Of a stretch of DNA of 64,000 bases, positions 43,701-56,110 are shown in pieces (position 1 is the stretch's first letter; each line of letters starts with the position of its first letter). This DNA is from Arenicola marina. Lineage: Eukaryota; Annelida; Polychaeta; Arenicolidae. Position numbers and translations under genes: made by a program. The notes under the pieces were generated by a model. The model did not search any database. It was not told the origin of the DNA and worked only from the letters and a program-made list of their open reading frames with translations. The stretch spans positions 7,707,961 through 7,771,960 of the forward strand of contig OZ025258.1 in the NCBI GenBank assembly GCA_964019135.1, read 5' to 3'.

Positions 43701-43853
43701 CAGGGGCGGATCCAAAACATCTGGATAGGGGTGGTCGGTTTCAGAATCGAATCCAGAAATGCTGGATAGGGGGAGAGGGGGGCGGGCGGTTTCTATTCTT
43801 AGATGTTAAAGGGCATAATTTTCGGTCCTAAAAGTCCAAAACATCCACCCCTG
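43701..43853. mobile_element. hAT-like MITE, short copy
   Basis: It starts CAGGGGCGGATCC and ends ATCCACCCCTG, an inverted repeat of about 11 bases that matches the termini of the element at 2,770-3,001. Length is 153 bp. The flanks CACGTG and ACGTAG show at most a 4-base target duplication. Confidence 0.65.
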
Positions 43854-45744
43854 ACGTAGCCGTGTTCATTTCGCCTTTTTTTCTGGTATGCAAAGTTCCC
43901 AGTTCAGTTACATTGACCTCTATGACGAACCCCATGCGAGCCACGTGCTGGGGGACGTACAACAGGCGACCTTAGTGATAATATTGACCTCTATCACAAA
44001 CCCTATCAAATTCACATGTTTAGGATGCGGCACTGTTTCCACACAGCCAAGCAGACCTCTTCTCACGTCTTACCTCTGCAAGGACGTCCCTGGGCGGAGG
44101 ATGGGGCTAGGGGGGCCGGCATTCTGAGGGACAATCTCGCTAACTAACACCAAGGGTCCCCGTGTTGGCCGGGGGCGGACATCATCAGCCATTCCTGCTA
44201 TCTCCCACTCCTAGTTTACCTAATTAGCCTCGCGTCACTCCCCAACAGCCATTCCTTCCGGACCTCCCTTCGATTGGCCGGTCAGGGTGACTACGTGAGG
44301 CGCACCGCGTGGCAGGGGGAATGAAAGTAAACCTAATATCGCCCAACCACTCCCCACATACCCATGGCAACACGCCCAACTTCCCTCCTCTGCATCCACT
44401 TTCTTCCTTTACGGTCCGTGCGCTCCCCCCCCCCCCCCCCCTACACACACACCAACTCCCGCCACGGGTGACGCAACATTACGACCACCACCCACCAAGA
44501 CATCCTCAGAACGCCTTGCTGTCAGTCCTGTCTGGCGCGCAAATTATTATTTGGGAGCGACCCTTTTTTTCCCATAAGATGATGTCCTCCAACGGTTGTG
44601 TGTGCTCCGATGAGTAACTTGCGGCTGATTTGTCGATGTCAATTATTTTCTGGCAAATGACGTTGGAATTAATTTGGGTGCCTAGCTTTATTAGGATTGT
44701 TATCACCATAAATGTATTAACGACAGGTAGTTACTGCCGAAGTGTTATTGATATCGTTGCCGTATGGTATAAATATATGCAACTAGATGTATATGTCATA
44801 ACGAGCACCTAGAGAAAAAAAACATCGACCAAAATGTAACAATTTTATTAGGTATTTATTTAATAACATATTTATTTGTTTGGTTAATGAACTGAATTTT
44901 GGCCAGCCGCATGGTTTAAATATATGCAACTAAATGTATGTTATGATGAGCACCTAGAGAAAGAAACCTCGACCAAAATGTAACAATTTGGAATTAATTT
45001 GGGTGCCTAGCTTTATTAGGATTGTTATCACAATGTGGATATGAGGCATAGTCCCCCAAACCGCCAAACGGGTGCCATGCACCCGAGTGATTTACAACCA
45101 ATAATGTGCGGGATGGCGCGTTTCTGCGGAACTATAATGGCGTCTGGCTGTTGACATGAATGCGTCGCGCGGACGGTTCATGCTCTCGGGCTTTCACGCT
45201 GCCATCTGTAGTACTGTTGGGCGGCAAGGTGCCTGCGCGGGGCATTTCAGAAGCTGCACCATACCGTATTAGCTATTGAATGGGACAGGTCGACATCCTT
45301 CGGTCCCGTCATTTAATAAATACCCTGTTGTTGTCGCCTCTCCCTCTGAGTAGTAAATCCCGGGGTCCCAGCACCCCGGGTCGACCAGAGGTCAGTGATT
45401 CTGCTGTATAGATGACCTTGGCAGCCCTTGGCAGGTCTGTCTGACTCATGAACCTGTTGAGGGACACACCACGTGGAAGGGGGCGGGGGCAGGTAGGTTC
45501 TTACTGCATGTCGTTATAGGGTAATAGCTCAAGACGCGGATCAGCCTTAGCACTGTGCAGTAATGAAGCAATAACAGTAACATGAAGCTGGCAACACGTG
45601 TGTACGTAACACGCAGACAACTATACTATACGCCTTCTAGTTGTATGGGTGTTATCCCTCTTGTGCACAACACGAGCCTGTCATCATCATCTAGTTGCAT
45701 GGCTGTTTGCAGCCCCATGTTAAATATGTTTTTTCCTAATTAAT
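43854..45744. other. No gene; local duplication inside
   Basis: A segment with TATGCAACTAGATGTAT and CCAAAATGTAACAATTT at 44,770-44,850 recurs at 44,920-44,990. TTGGGTGCCTAGCTTTATTA at about 44,677 recurs near 44,998. A run of about 17 C lies near 44,428-44,444. Nothing else is identified. Confidence 0.5.
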
Positions 45745-46179
45745 CAATGAGATATTCAAATACAAATTACTGTTGCATTTTTTATTTCGTTTATTTCGTT
45801 AGTCTCGTTTCTGATCACTTCATCCGTTAATAAACTAAACTAACATTTACATTTGATAAAACAAATAATTGTTTATTTACTATTTATTATTGATCAATAT
45901 ACCCGAGCCCGAACCCATGTTATATTTGTTAGTCAGAAGTGCAACCCATAATTATAATGCTGCAACAGGTATTCTAGCTGTTACTATGGTGATCCCCTAT
46001 TTACCTCCAACGTAATAACGCGTCCATATTGCTGACTCACCCACTCTGCTACTTTACACTGCCTGCAGCGTAACGACCTGTATTAGACGAAGAACGCATA
46101 TCATGTATCCTTCTCTCGTACAAAGTCTGCATGTCCCCCGTATCATATGTCCACTCTATCTGGGTACTTTATCTGTCAT

Positions 46180-46391
46180 GGGGTCACCCCGTGGCCAAGT
46201 GGGTAACGCCTTAGGCCATTGCCCAGTGTGCTTTGCTGGGTCTATTCAAGCGGCTGGTGCGTGGTTCGCATCCAAACCTGTGCAAATGTTTGTGCAGGAT
46301 AAGCATCCCACGTCTTTCTTCGCAAAGAGTAGGTTACTCCCGGAGGCATGGCTCCGCTATACCCTAACCCTTCCCATTGTCGCCATCTGTA
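46180..46391 (+). mobile_element. tRNA-derived SINE in copy B
   Basis: A tRNA-like head with an A-box-like GTGGCCAAGTGGGTAACG and a B-box-like GTGGTTCGCATCC. The body has GCAGGATAAGCATCCCA and CTTCGCAAAGAGTAGG, which link it to the SINEs at 15,891-16,147 and 55,531-55,794. Its 3' side runs into a perfect palindrome (46,392-46,443). No counterpart lies at the matching place in copy A. Confidence 0.7.
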
Positions 46392-46443
46392 GGACGCTTT
46401 AACATCCATAGATGCTTTAACATCCATGGATGTTAAAGCGTCC
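46392..46443. repeat. Perfect inverted repeat at the SINE end
   Basis: Arms GGACGCTTTAACATCCA (46,392-46,408) and its exact reverse complement (46,427-46,443) enclose an 18-base loop. The loop itself repeats GCTTTAACATCCA, making a perfect 26-bp palindrome at 46,414-46,439. Confidence 0.85.
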
Positions 46444-47592
46444 GTAAAGCAACCATCTCTCATTGGTACAGCTAATGTGCAGCTTGTTTGCCATGAACAC
46501 ATGCAGGTACAAATGCATTGCTGCAGATAGTGACACATTACATTAACTATAAATGTTATGCCACACATTGCACTTTTACACGCATAATGTCCACAATGAT
46601 ACAATAGTGTTACATCTGCTACATCTGTAATTACTGTAGTTGATATTCAAAATAATGCCTGTGAGAGTGTGGCGGTGACTGGAAGACCAATGGAGCCGTT
46701 ATCCTACACTATCCTACACACTAGAGTAAAAATTTGGCGATGTGCAGAGAAACACCACCAACTTTTGCGGTCTCAAACAGCCAGAAGGTGAGGGTCGTTG
46801 TTGCCAAGCGCACACGCCAGATGGAGCAACGCGCAGGGGAAACAACCTTGTTTGCAGCATCGAACTATCCCTAGGACATCGTTGACAAGCCACCCGCAAC
46901 CGTGCCAACTATAGCCGGCGTTGAGCCAACATCGTTGTGCTATCTGGGTAATATGATCTTACACTTTGCAATTTTAAACCCATTTACTTTTGCTTGGCCA
47001 GATTACCAGTAAATACAGTTGCATCACAGCCGTAATGTAGGCAAAGTCCCATGTTAACCGGATCTAACTTATTGCTGCATCATTGCGTAGGGCACGTTTG
47101 TTTTTCCTGCATGCCTATTGTGGGAATTTGCTTTGCGAAAGGTGGCTCCTAGGATAGACCTCAATATTCCTAACAGAGGTTCACTGAGCTGTCGCCCTGG
47201 CAACCGGGTCGCCAGCGATGATGAGGTCGTGTCATCCAATGGGGCAGTTTTGTGGTTGTGGGATGGGGCGTGCGGTGAGGAGAGGGGGGGGGGGATTAAA
47301 TATCGCCGACGTTTATGACCTTAGGTTAGACACAAGTCGAGCCAATACGTTTTTATGCACTGTTATCTCACAATTGGGAATATCGTTTTATATACTAGGA
47401 GAACATCGCCTTTATAAGATGTTAAGCTCAAAATAACACTTTAAAGCTAGTACAGTGCATGCATGCGTGCGTGCACGAAGAAGATGGAATGTGCGTATAC
47501 TGTGCGAAGTATGGTATGGACAAGGTGGAGATACAAGTACACGTTGGTGCTGAAATGCATGTCATTTAAAGACTAAATACATGCTATTTGGA

Positions 47593-47702
47593 GACTTCTC
47601 GTATTCTTCCTCAAAGTTTTGCATTGAAACGGCATTCTTCCTCAAAGGTGAGGCGGGCCGGGCGGGGGGGGGGGGGGGGGTCCCCACCTGAATCCACCCC
47701 TG
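47593..47702. mobile_element. 5'-truncated hAT-like MITE in copy B
   Basis: The counterpart of 2,770-3,001. It keeps the right half with the end GAATCCACCCCTG and the following CATATGG, but the left end is missing. It contains a run of about 17 G. Confidence 0.55.
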
Positions 47703-48177
47703 CATATGGTACATATAATGCATGAGTTGACTCGAGTCTGTTTCTTCTTTGATTGTGTGTTTTTGCATGTACCGTGGTCATTATTTCATTATCACTTCAA
47801 AAGGTCCCCCAACGGTCTGTATGTTATTAATGTATTTGACACAAATAATGTTGGGGGTGATCTGTCACATGTGCATCGGATTTAGGGACTAATCGATTCA
47901 CATCTCCCATAAGGGGCGGAGCGTCTGTCGGCGAGAAGATAGAATAGATGGGTGCTGAATAGATCCGGTCTAACGACTCGGAAGAGGGTAATCAGGTCAG
48001 TGGGAGGAGACTGATCCTTTGTTCACACATTAACGCCTAACGCAATGGACCGATATGCTTTTAAGCTAAATATATGCCATCATTTGCACTGGTGGTAATT
48101 AACACAGTACGACGAAAACGTATATATGACGAATATCTTTCGTCCTATTGATGTAATATTTGCCGCCATAAAAAAAC

Positions 48178-48214
48178 ATTCTTGCTTTTAGTAAGATCTT
48201 CTAGAATAAGTTAT
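48178..48214. other. Site in copy B without the YR element
   Basis: TTTGCCGCC before and TTTCGCACTT after correspond to the two flanks of the YR retrotransposon in copy A (3,475-3,482 and 10,798 onward). Between them copy B has a few tens of bases with no counterpart in copy A. Either copy A lost these at integration or copy B gained them. Confidence 0.65.
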
Positions 48215-48684
48215 CCATATCTTTCGCACTTAAAAGAAATAAATGGCCCAGACCCCTCACTATCAAGCTGAGAAGATAATCTACGCTTTCATTTACCAAA
48301 AAAGCATCGAGATCAGTCATTACTGATTTTATCCTTCATATGTTTTTACCCAGGAAATAATTAAACCACGTCCTATAGTTATGATCAAATACGAATAATT
48401 AAAAGAACCATTTTGGGAAGTGACTTTTACAACAATTCTGAAGATGCCAATAACAACAGTGTTTTGCTCCACGTTATACCCTGGAAGGCCAGAGTCGGTA
48501 TGAGTGCCTCTAAAGCTCATTGAAAAGGAAATCGGTCGATAAATACAGAGCTAAATGCAGTTCTACTCAAAAGCCGATATTGAAATACAGCTAGCCTTCG
48601 AGTCAAAGGTCTAGGCTGATTGGACCCAGTCGGCAAACATCCATCAGTAGATATTAGCAGTAGATATGACTCCAGCAAGCAACC

Positions 48685-48822
48685 GGTGTTTGCTTGGCGA
48701 CTGTGCGGGTACAGGATGGAGGCTTTGGCCGGTGTTTGCTTGGCGACTGTGCGGGTACAGGCTGGAGGCTTTGGCCGGTGTTTGCTTGGCGACTGTGCGG
48801 GTACAGGCTGGAGGCTTTGGCC
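48685..48822. repeat. 46-bp triplication in copy B
   Basis: Exactly three tandem units of 46 bp begin at 48,685, 48,731 and 48,777, each starting GGTGTTTGCTTGGCGACTG. They differ by one base (GGATGG against GGCTGG). Copy A has a single unit at about 11,260-11,305, so this is a recent expansion in B. Confidence 0.9.
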
Positions 48823-51822
48823 GGTGTGTCTATCCTGAGCCCTCAGAGAGAGCGCAATAATCACACATAAACAATCGTCATCATGCGATAGGTCAAACTA
48901 TGGTTACAGTGACGATACAAGACGTGTCAAACAAGACAAACACTGGACGGCACATGTTATTGATGACGCAGGGATGACACCCAAGATGAAGTGCCAGCGA
49001 AATCTCGAACAGGTTTTCTGTCGCCCAATGTATGCTGTCTTGAAAGGAAGGATATTATGCCGCTCATGGCCAGAATCCGTAGTAGTTAGCTTAGTCAGTG
49101 GGTAGTTAGCTGCGGCGTTCCTGCCCTCAGTCCTATCAGAACCCCAAGCCTCGCAATCTGTCGTATGTATATATGTATTCCTGGTCGTGATTCCCTTTCA
49201 CCTCCGGCAACTGTGCTTGTCCATTACAACCTCGCCATTAATGATTCATAGCAGAGCCGCCTCCGAACCTACTGTATGTACTACTACAGGGCGGGCTGTT
49301 CTCTTGGGAGTGTGACGAGGTCTGTACTCACTCCCGCGTCATAGAGAAGTGTGGGTAATCCGCCGCCGCGCTGGCCACGACAACCTAGCGTGAAGCAGTC
49401 CTGCCCCGATCCAGCCCCAAACTGACCCACATTGTGTGAAGCCAGCCCACGTCATGTCAGTATCTAAATGGTTAACATCTCTGGCGGGATCAGTTCAAGA
49501 ATATAATGAATACAAGAATAGTAATTTGTGTAGCTATCAATCCAAAATACTTAAGCGATGTTATCATGCCAGATGCACATGTTCTGTTTCAAGCAGCCTA
49601 CTTACATGCGCCATGATCATGGCTGCTCCACGGGATATATATTTGTTTCTATCGAGAAATTTCGCAACAGTTACTGTACATTCCAATATATCACGTTGAT
49701 GATCATATAACTGCAGATTAAGTTTCAGATTTCCGTTCTTCGTTTCAACGCTGGGTATACTTCCGGTTCCGCCCCTCGTGCAGCAAGCCGTAACAACAGA
49801 CGCTCACCGGAAGGACCAGCTCACTGACCAATCAGGGACTTGTTCAACAATCGCTGCGGGCCTTCCAGCCGAGCACGTTACCAGCGGAAGCCGTAGTTTT
49901 GCCAATAATGTCACAGGCGGACTGACGGTGGCACTAACGGGGCTCGTTAGCCGCACAGAATGGGTCTTCTCTCAAGCGGCTTTTATCTCTAGAATGCTTA
50001 TTCCTCCCTTGACCACAGTCTCATTGACCCAGCAATAGATGTGGAAAATTCCGGGGGTCGGATTCAGCTGTTCTTGAAGTTTCTCTGCGTATGTGTTGGA
50101 TTTCTTTTTTCAAAAGAGAACAGGTACATTTAGGGACTAGAGCAGCGACTAGCGACTTAGTGATCCGACCTGGCGTTACCTTTCCGCCAATATGCGTAGA
50201 AATTCCGCAGATCTTGAGTTTGGAAATGAGCGTTTTTCTTGGCCATGAACGCTGACAATCAAAACCTTAGACAAGGCAGAGAGACATTTACCAAACCATG
50301 GAATGAGGTTCTATATTTTTTCACCGATGACTTCGCCTCGTCATAATTGAAATATAGAGAAGGAACCACGATGTCCAATGGTGGTATGGTAAGCCTCACA
50401 CTTTTGGCTGTATCTGACTCCCCCGAGGGCTTGACAATAAGGGGGAGGGGAGGGGGAGGGAGTTGTGGGTGGTCTGGAATGTTTCCCCGGGGAAGGTTCC
50501 CTGGCGGGCTGGTCACTGTAATCGCAGAACGCTGTCAAGTTAGGCAGCTTGCCTGGGAAAATGACGGCCTGGGGATCAATACGATACGTACCGGGCTAGT
50601 TTCAGGCAGATCCAGCTGGCGACAACCGTCAGTGGCCCAAGCCTCTCACAATTGCCATATATATAAAACAACGATAGAGGGAGAGACAGTGAGAGACCGG
50701 CAAATAGAGAGAACGGCAGTTGGTAGCGACAAAGGCCTCTGAGGAAATCAAACACGAGATCAAGAAGATATCCCATACATAGAAATATCAAAGTGTCCTA
50801 CCTGCTTGAGGTCATAATCTCTATCATGCTGTGGCCGGTAGTTACATGCATGCTTGCCCCATGACCTTGGCCCAGTCATATAGGTGGTATGTCTAATTTA
50901 CTGAGAGATGAAGGCACGGTAATGGCCTGAATTAAGCAGCAGTTCTAGGGAGATACTAGTATCCACTGGTTGGGGATAGGAACAGAACGATTACAAATAT
51001 GTGCAAACAAACCAACTGGATAAAAATATCCATGAAAGGACTTAATAAAATTGAATGTGTATTTGGCCGCGGAGATGCAGCTAATACGAAATCTAACAAA
51101 ATGTTAACTAATATCCTCCGGACGATTGTTCTAGATATTTACAGCAATCCTCTGGTATTAATTTACCATGATCACTAGATAATAATAAACTAGCATCCTA
51201 TTAATGACAAGGAGGGGCTCCAGTCGTCAGTTAATGAGTACTGTGCATAGAAATCAAAATAGGGTTAAAAAGGATGACCCTCAACATATAGTATAGATGG
51301 TATCAGTAACTGAATAATTGCTGCAGTATGAATTAAACATAAAATGGAATTGCATTGATTTGGCCTTTGCTAAGGCACTATACTATGTGAACTTTGATAG
51401 AGACCAAATACTGACAAACTGTACTTAATATATTATCGAGTTTATGTCATACGTTATAACAGGTAGTTCAGGGCTACATATGATTCTGGTATATGTCACT
51501 TAGAAAAAACGTAATAAATAATGCCGAAACGATAAAATTCGTCAATCACAATATGAGATTTGCCTTGATATATCGGATAATGAGTCATGTGTCTTAGTAA
51601 GTCGATTCACAAATTCTGATATGGAAGTCTCAACTTAAGAGCCGCAAAACTGTCTAAATTGTATAGTGTAGTTATCAATAAATACCTGATTTACAAATTC
51701 CAGAACAGTCGATATTATGCAGATATGGGATGTCGCCACATCGGTGATGGCACGATGGGCTGAACATGGACATTTTTACGCATGATCTTGATGAAGATTA
51801 TATGAGTAAGATAACAGAGCAG

Positions 51823-51917
51823 GGTCTAACCCAAGCCCACACAAACCAGGTTAACAGCCTATTTCACGCAGCGCGACTGGTCGCATGTAATTCGAGGCAT
51901 CCCCAGAATCATATATC
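51823..51917. mobile_element. 95-bp insertion with 8-bp target duplication
   Basis: Flanked by a perfect 8-bp repeat CAGAGCAG (51,815-51,822 and 51,918-51,925). It is absent from copy A near 15,850-15,862 and related to 18,543-18,634. An 8-bp duplication is typical of hAT transposons, but no inverted ends are visible. Confidence 0.7.
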
Positions 51918-52084
51918 CAGAGCAGATAAATTGTGGCGCGACCGGCGCAGTAAGTGAAGTCGACGATCGAAGATATTCGCAGGCTGTGAACTGTCTCAAT
52001 TAACTGTAACAAAATAGGTGTCATTTGAGCGAAAGAGGTTAAACAATTATGCAGAGTGACATACAATGGTTGAGGTAGCAAGGT

Positions 52085-52315
52085 TTGATAGCGACAGCTG
52101 GCTCAGGGAGATGCCGAAAGAGAGGCAGAGATACAGCGAGAGAATGATAGTGAAAGAAAAGAGACGAGGCGGTGCCATCGGGAGAGGGAGAGGAAGGGAA
52201 AGAGGAAGATCACGAGAAAGAGAAGGAGGAGAGGGGGCAGTGAGCGACAACAGGAGAATAGGAAGAGAGACAGTAACACAAAAAGCAAAGAAGGAGAGAG
52301 ACAGACAGAGATATA
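52085..52315. repeat. Purine-rich tract, copy B
   Basis: The counterpart of 16,310-16,560, rich in GAGAGGAAG-like sequence on the plus strand. The plus-strand Arg/Glu-rich frame and the minus-strand Leu/Ser-rich frames across it reflect composition. Confidence 0.7.
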
Positions 52316-53153
52316 TGATTAGATGTCAACACCGGCCGGGTTTGAAGTAAATGTGTTGAAGTGGACGCGTCCTGACCGAGGCGCTCAAGGTCACGATGTC
52401 CTTTGGTGGCGATATGATTGATGAGTCGCTATGAAATTAGATCGCATCGATTTTCGCCATCCAACCTTTGACTCGGGTCGGCCGAAGCGGAAGTCACGTT
52501 AGATGACATTTCCGGCGACAGCAACCATAAAACAAGAATTTTGCTCCCGCCTTTCTCAGGCACCGGTCAATTCAAAGTCAATTTCCCGCGATCAAAACGT
52601 ATTAAAGGAAAATGGAAAACACTTCTGACTGTTCATATATTTCACAACCACTACCTCTCACATAACTGTTTTGGGTTTCACTACACGCGATTGAAATTAT
52701 TTGTTTATTGTGTTCACATACAATTTTTACGAGCAGTGGTACGTATACTATCGCTCGTATCGCTCACAATAGTCGCATAGCGTTGATAAATCAACGGTAC
52801 TTTTAATACCATATAAGTGATAGTATATGTACAAACGTTCGTAATAATCGTGCATGATTAGTTATTATGATTGTGATTATGATCGAAACGCTGCATGTAA
52901 CAAACGCTCTTGCCTAACGCCATTAGTTTCATGACAACGACCTCTGTCAAATAGTTATTTGGCATCGGGTGAACTCCATCACAACGGATGACCTACCTAC
53001 CCCTCGTGGTAACCAGACAGCCCCATACGTCATTATATCATAAATATACTTCAAATTGTATTGTACGGTAAGACGTTGGCTCTCGTTGACGAAAGTTGTA
53101 ATAGTCGGCTGATTTGATATGTCTGATTACGCCACTATACCCGACACCTAGCT

Positions 53154-53190
53154 TATATAGCCGACGAGCAGCGTCATCAATCGGTGCAGT
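53154..53190 (+). promoter_or_regulatory. Candidate core promoter, copy B
   Basis: TATATAG at 53,154-53,160 and GCAGTC with its A at 53,188 keep the 34-bp spacing found in copy A (17,347 and 17,381). The downstream leader is nearly identical for about 80 bases and then diverges. No coding frame is maintained. Confidence 0.4.
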
Positions 53191-53604
53191 CTGTCAATAT
53201 CACTGTATAGAATGTATGTGTTTAGTCATGTATAAGTTATTCTCATATATGCAGCGCTCACTGATCAACCGATGCCGAGTTTACGTTTAGCCTCACATCA
53301 CCGCCTGTTTATGTAGTGTACCTATATCGGAACAGAGTCGGTCTAACGGTTCTCACTGCGTATATCTGACGGAGTAGTGCTGATTATGCTGCAGTTTGAT
53401 GAGCAGGCGTAACAGTGCTAAATGTATCTAATGTATGTGGCACATAGCTTGGTGTTAGAACATTCCGCAACAGGGTCGGTTAACATGCTGTGGACCGAAA
53501 TCTGGATGGTGGCATTGGGGTCGTCGTAAATATTGGTTTGTAATGAAAGACGAAAACGCGTCTAGTATTATTGTGTTGATTACACGAAATACGGCATCAC
53601 ACAC

Positions 53605-53675
53605 TGGGTGACGTCACACCCAAAATGGATGACGTCACACCGGAGTGGCGTCATGCGCAGTTCATGACGTCAGAT
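53605..53675. promoter_or_regulatory. Cluster of CRE-like sites, copy B
   Basis: Three TGACGTCA palindromes and one GGCGTCAT lie within about 70 bases. Copy A has two full sites at the matching place, so B has one more, inside a short local duplication (GACGTCACACC twice). Confidence 0.5.
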
Positions 53676-54333
53676 CAACGTTGATGGAGTTATTTATTTA
53701 AATCTATATGCAAATATTTTACAGTGCATATTGAACATCATCTCTTTCATCAGACCTCGTTCCAAAGATAAATAATCTCTCTACAACGGCCTAAGGACAA
53801 TCCTGAATGTTCAAGACATCACCAGCCAGTTTTCCATTGGCCAGTGGTAGGTCACTTGAACAAGCCTCTCACGCACTGTTCTCGCGATCGATAAAGCGCA
53901 GTTTTTCTTATTCCTTTAAACGTTGCTTTAAGGGATGAAGGCACGATCATGGCCCGAATAGAATTAATATTCTCCACCTTGGTTCTCTTTAGGTTTCTTT
54001 CTCACCATGAGCACCCGTATTAAGCTACTCATTATGTCTCCATTAAATGCTCTTTAATCGAGCAAGGGATGCTCTTGAGTTCTGTCACTACAGCCGCCAA
54101 TGAGATGCCATCGCTTCAGCTGGTGCAACTCGCACATCACATCTGTGCGTCACATAAACTCATCAACTCATCATCTTTTTGCGCCTCGTGCTTCGCCTTA
54201 TAGCGCCCCATCCCATCTGAGGACCCCGTCTGCCCTTTGAAGGGATGCCGACTTTTGGTGCCGTCTTTTACTCGCCTGTCCCATCTGCGGACGAGGTTTT
54301 AATCCAGGCTATGTGAGTATTGCATGTCAGGCG

Positions 54334-55530
54334 TAGTATCAATATAATATGGGAGAAACGTGACCGCTCATGAGATGTGAAAGGTGAGTCTGTGTGTTGT
54401 GGTTGTAATGTCGTCATCTGGCCCCCCTGGGACTGGTGAACGTTTCATATGCCATTCCTTTTATCACCCCTAGCCCCACCCACACCCCCTCCATGGAATT
54501 TCGGGGCCTGGTTTATCCCCAAAAGGATGTACAGAGTCCCGCCAAGAGTTCTCCAAAAGCACCGTCGTATATGTTATATATGGGCGTGAACTGCCAAGTT
54601 GAACAAATGCCCCTGCCACCCACAAGGTAGGACGGGAGTGAGCGCCCTCTAGCGAATGAAGGAAAGGGCGAAGCGCCACCTACCGAGAGAGACTGAGGTC
54701 GACTGTCCATAGGGATGGTTGAATTAATATTCTGCAATTTTCTCAACCTGGCGTTGACGAGCCGATGCCATTAACAATGTGAAATAACCAAGTATTTATC
54801 AAAAGGACGATTCGAGCAATTGGGCGGATATGACTGTTTAGCGACAAATGTCCTTTGGGGACGGTGGGGACTACCCCCTCTGAATTGCGAATCCCCAAGG
54901 ATTATCGAGAGCAATATCCAATCTCCAAGATTATGACATTTTAAAGCTGGCCGGGGAAAAAAAGCCTTAATGATGATATCGCGAATATCCAGAAATTCGC
55001 AGACTGCTACAACAGATCGCGGTAAATAGGCAAAGGGTCTTCGCGTTGAACCAGGAATTGTACGGGTAACGATCCGCACAAATTGTCAACATCTCATCGC
55101 GAATCTCCAAGAATTCCCGGATGGCAATCCCGGAGATAGGAAAAGGTCTGATACCGTATTGTTTTTCGTTTTTCTTCTGAAAAAAACCTGAATCATATAT
55201 ACTTAAGACGAGAAGCCGGACGTTGCCCGATCGACGTTACGAACAGCCCTGAGATTGCCTACAGACACGCTGTAGAGAAAGGCTTAGCGTTGCCTGGTAA
55301 GGCGGCGTGCCGTACTGGTGCTTCCGGTTTGTTTACCATGGCAGCGTGTCCCGACCAATAACCTAGTCCTATCATTGCATTGGGCAATCCATCTCAAGGT
55401 GTAGTTACTCAAGTCAATCTCTCCGTTGGCGTCCTTCGGACGCTAGGTGGCTCTGTCGCCTGTCGCTTGTATTGGATGCAAAACGGTTTTTGATAAAGAT
55501 ACTGCAGCGCGTTGCTGCCACGAGCCACAG
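54334..55530. other. No gene recognised
   Basis: Sequence unique within the window. A motif GCGAATMTCCARGAATT recurs in degenerate form near 54,887, 54,980 and 55,099. Nothing else is identifiable. Confidence 0.4.
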
Positions 55531-55794
55531 TGGTTGTTGGTTGGTTGTACATTCAGAACGCTTTAACCACTTTTGGTCATATCGCTTCAATGGGAGATGG
55601 AAGGGAGAGTGGAAACATGTCCCCTGGGATAACTGCCTAGTCTATGCGAAGAAGGATATGGGAACCTTATCCTGTGACCACACAGACAAGGCCACAGCGG
55701 AGCTCGAACCACCGATCCACGCGCCGTTAGGCTTTTACGTGGCCAGAGCGCTGAATGCCAGCGCTCCAACCCACTGAGCTATCGAGGCAGCCCC
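55531..55794 (-). mobile_element. tRNA-derived SINE, minus strand
   Basis: On the minus strand it starts with a tRNA-like head (GATAGCTCAGTGGGTTGGAG, then GGTGGTTCGAGCTCC as a B box). The body has AGGATAAGGTTCCCATATCC and ends in a TGGTTAAAGCGTTCTGAA-like tail. It is highly similar to 15,891-16,147. No clean target duplication is seen. Confidence 0.75.
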
Positions 55795-56024
55795 GTATGT
55801 ATAAATGAAGCAATCTTCATATTTCTGACCTGTGATCGGAACTTGAGCAGGACCATGTACTGGTTGGGTGTTCCATCTCTGATTTCAGTGGTGGCACAGG
55901 CTGTTTGTTTTGCCACTGGGTCACTTATTTTGATGTGACTTTTTACAGCAAAAAGAAATGAAATGTGCACATGCAGCAAACCAAACATCCCAATGACAAT
56001 GAAATAGTTTTGATGAAGATTTCC

Positions 56025-56110
56025 CCAGATGCAGGTACCAAGGTTCGAACCCACGACCTGTTGATCTCATCAGCTCAGCCCGAATGGCAACTGCGCTAGG
56101 GATGATAGCC
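56025..56110 (-). mobile_element. tRNA-like SINE head
   Basis: On the minus strand there is a B-box GGGTTCGAACCTTGG and, upstream of it, CCTAGCGCAGTTGCC as a weak A box. The acceptor stem is not complete, so this is a SINE fragment rather than a tRNA gene. Confidence 0.5.

Larger units (their letters stand above)
45745..54333 (+). repeat. Segmental duplication copy B
   Basis: This is the second copy of the 1-18,432 block in the same orientation; intervals are listed in the copy A entries. It is shorter, chiefly because it lacks the YR element, the SINEs at 15,060 and 15,891, and most of 12,440-13,715. It has its own SINE at 46,180, a 46-bp triplication at 48,685 and a 95-bp insertion at 51,823. 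No host gene is recognised. The right limit is near 54,333, where the match to 18,432 ends. Confidence 0.8.
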
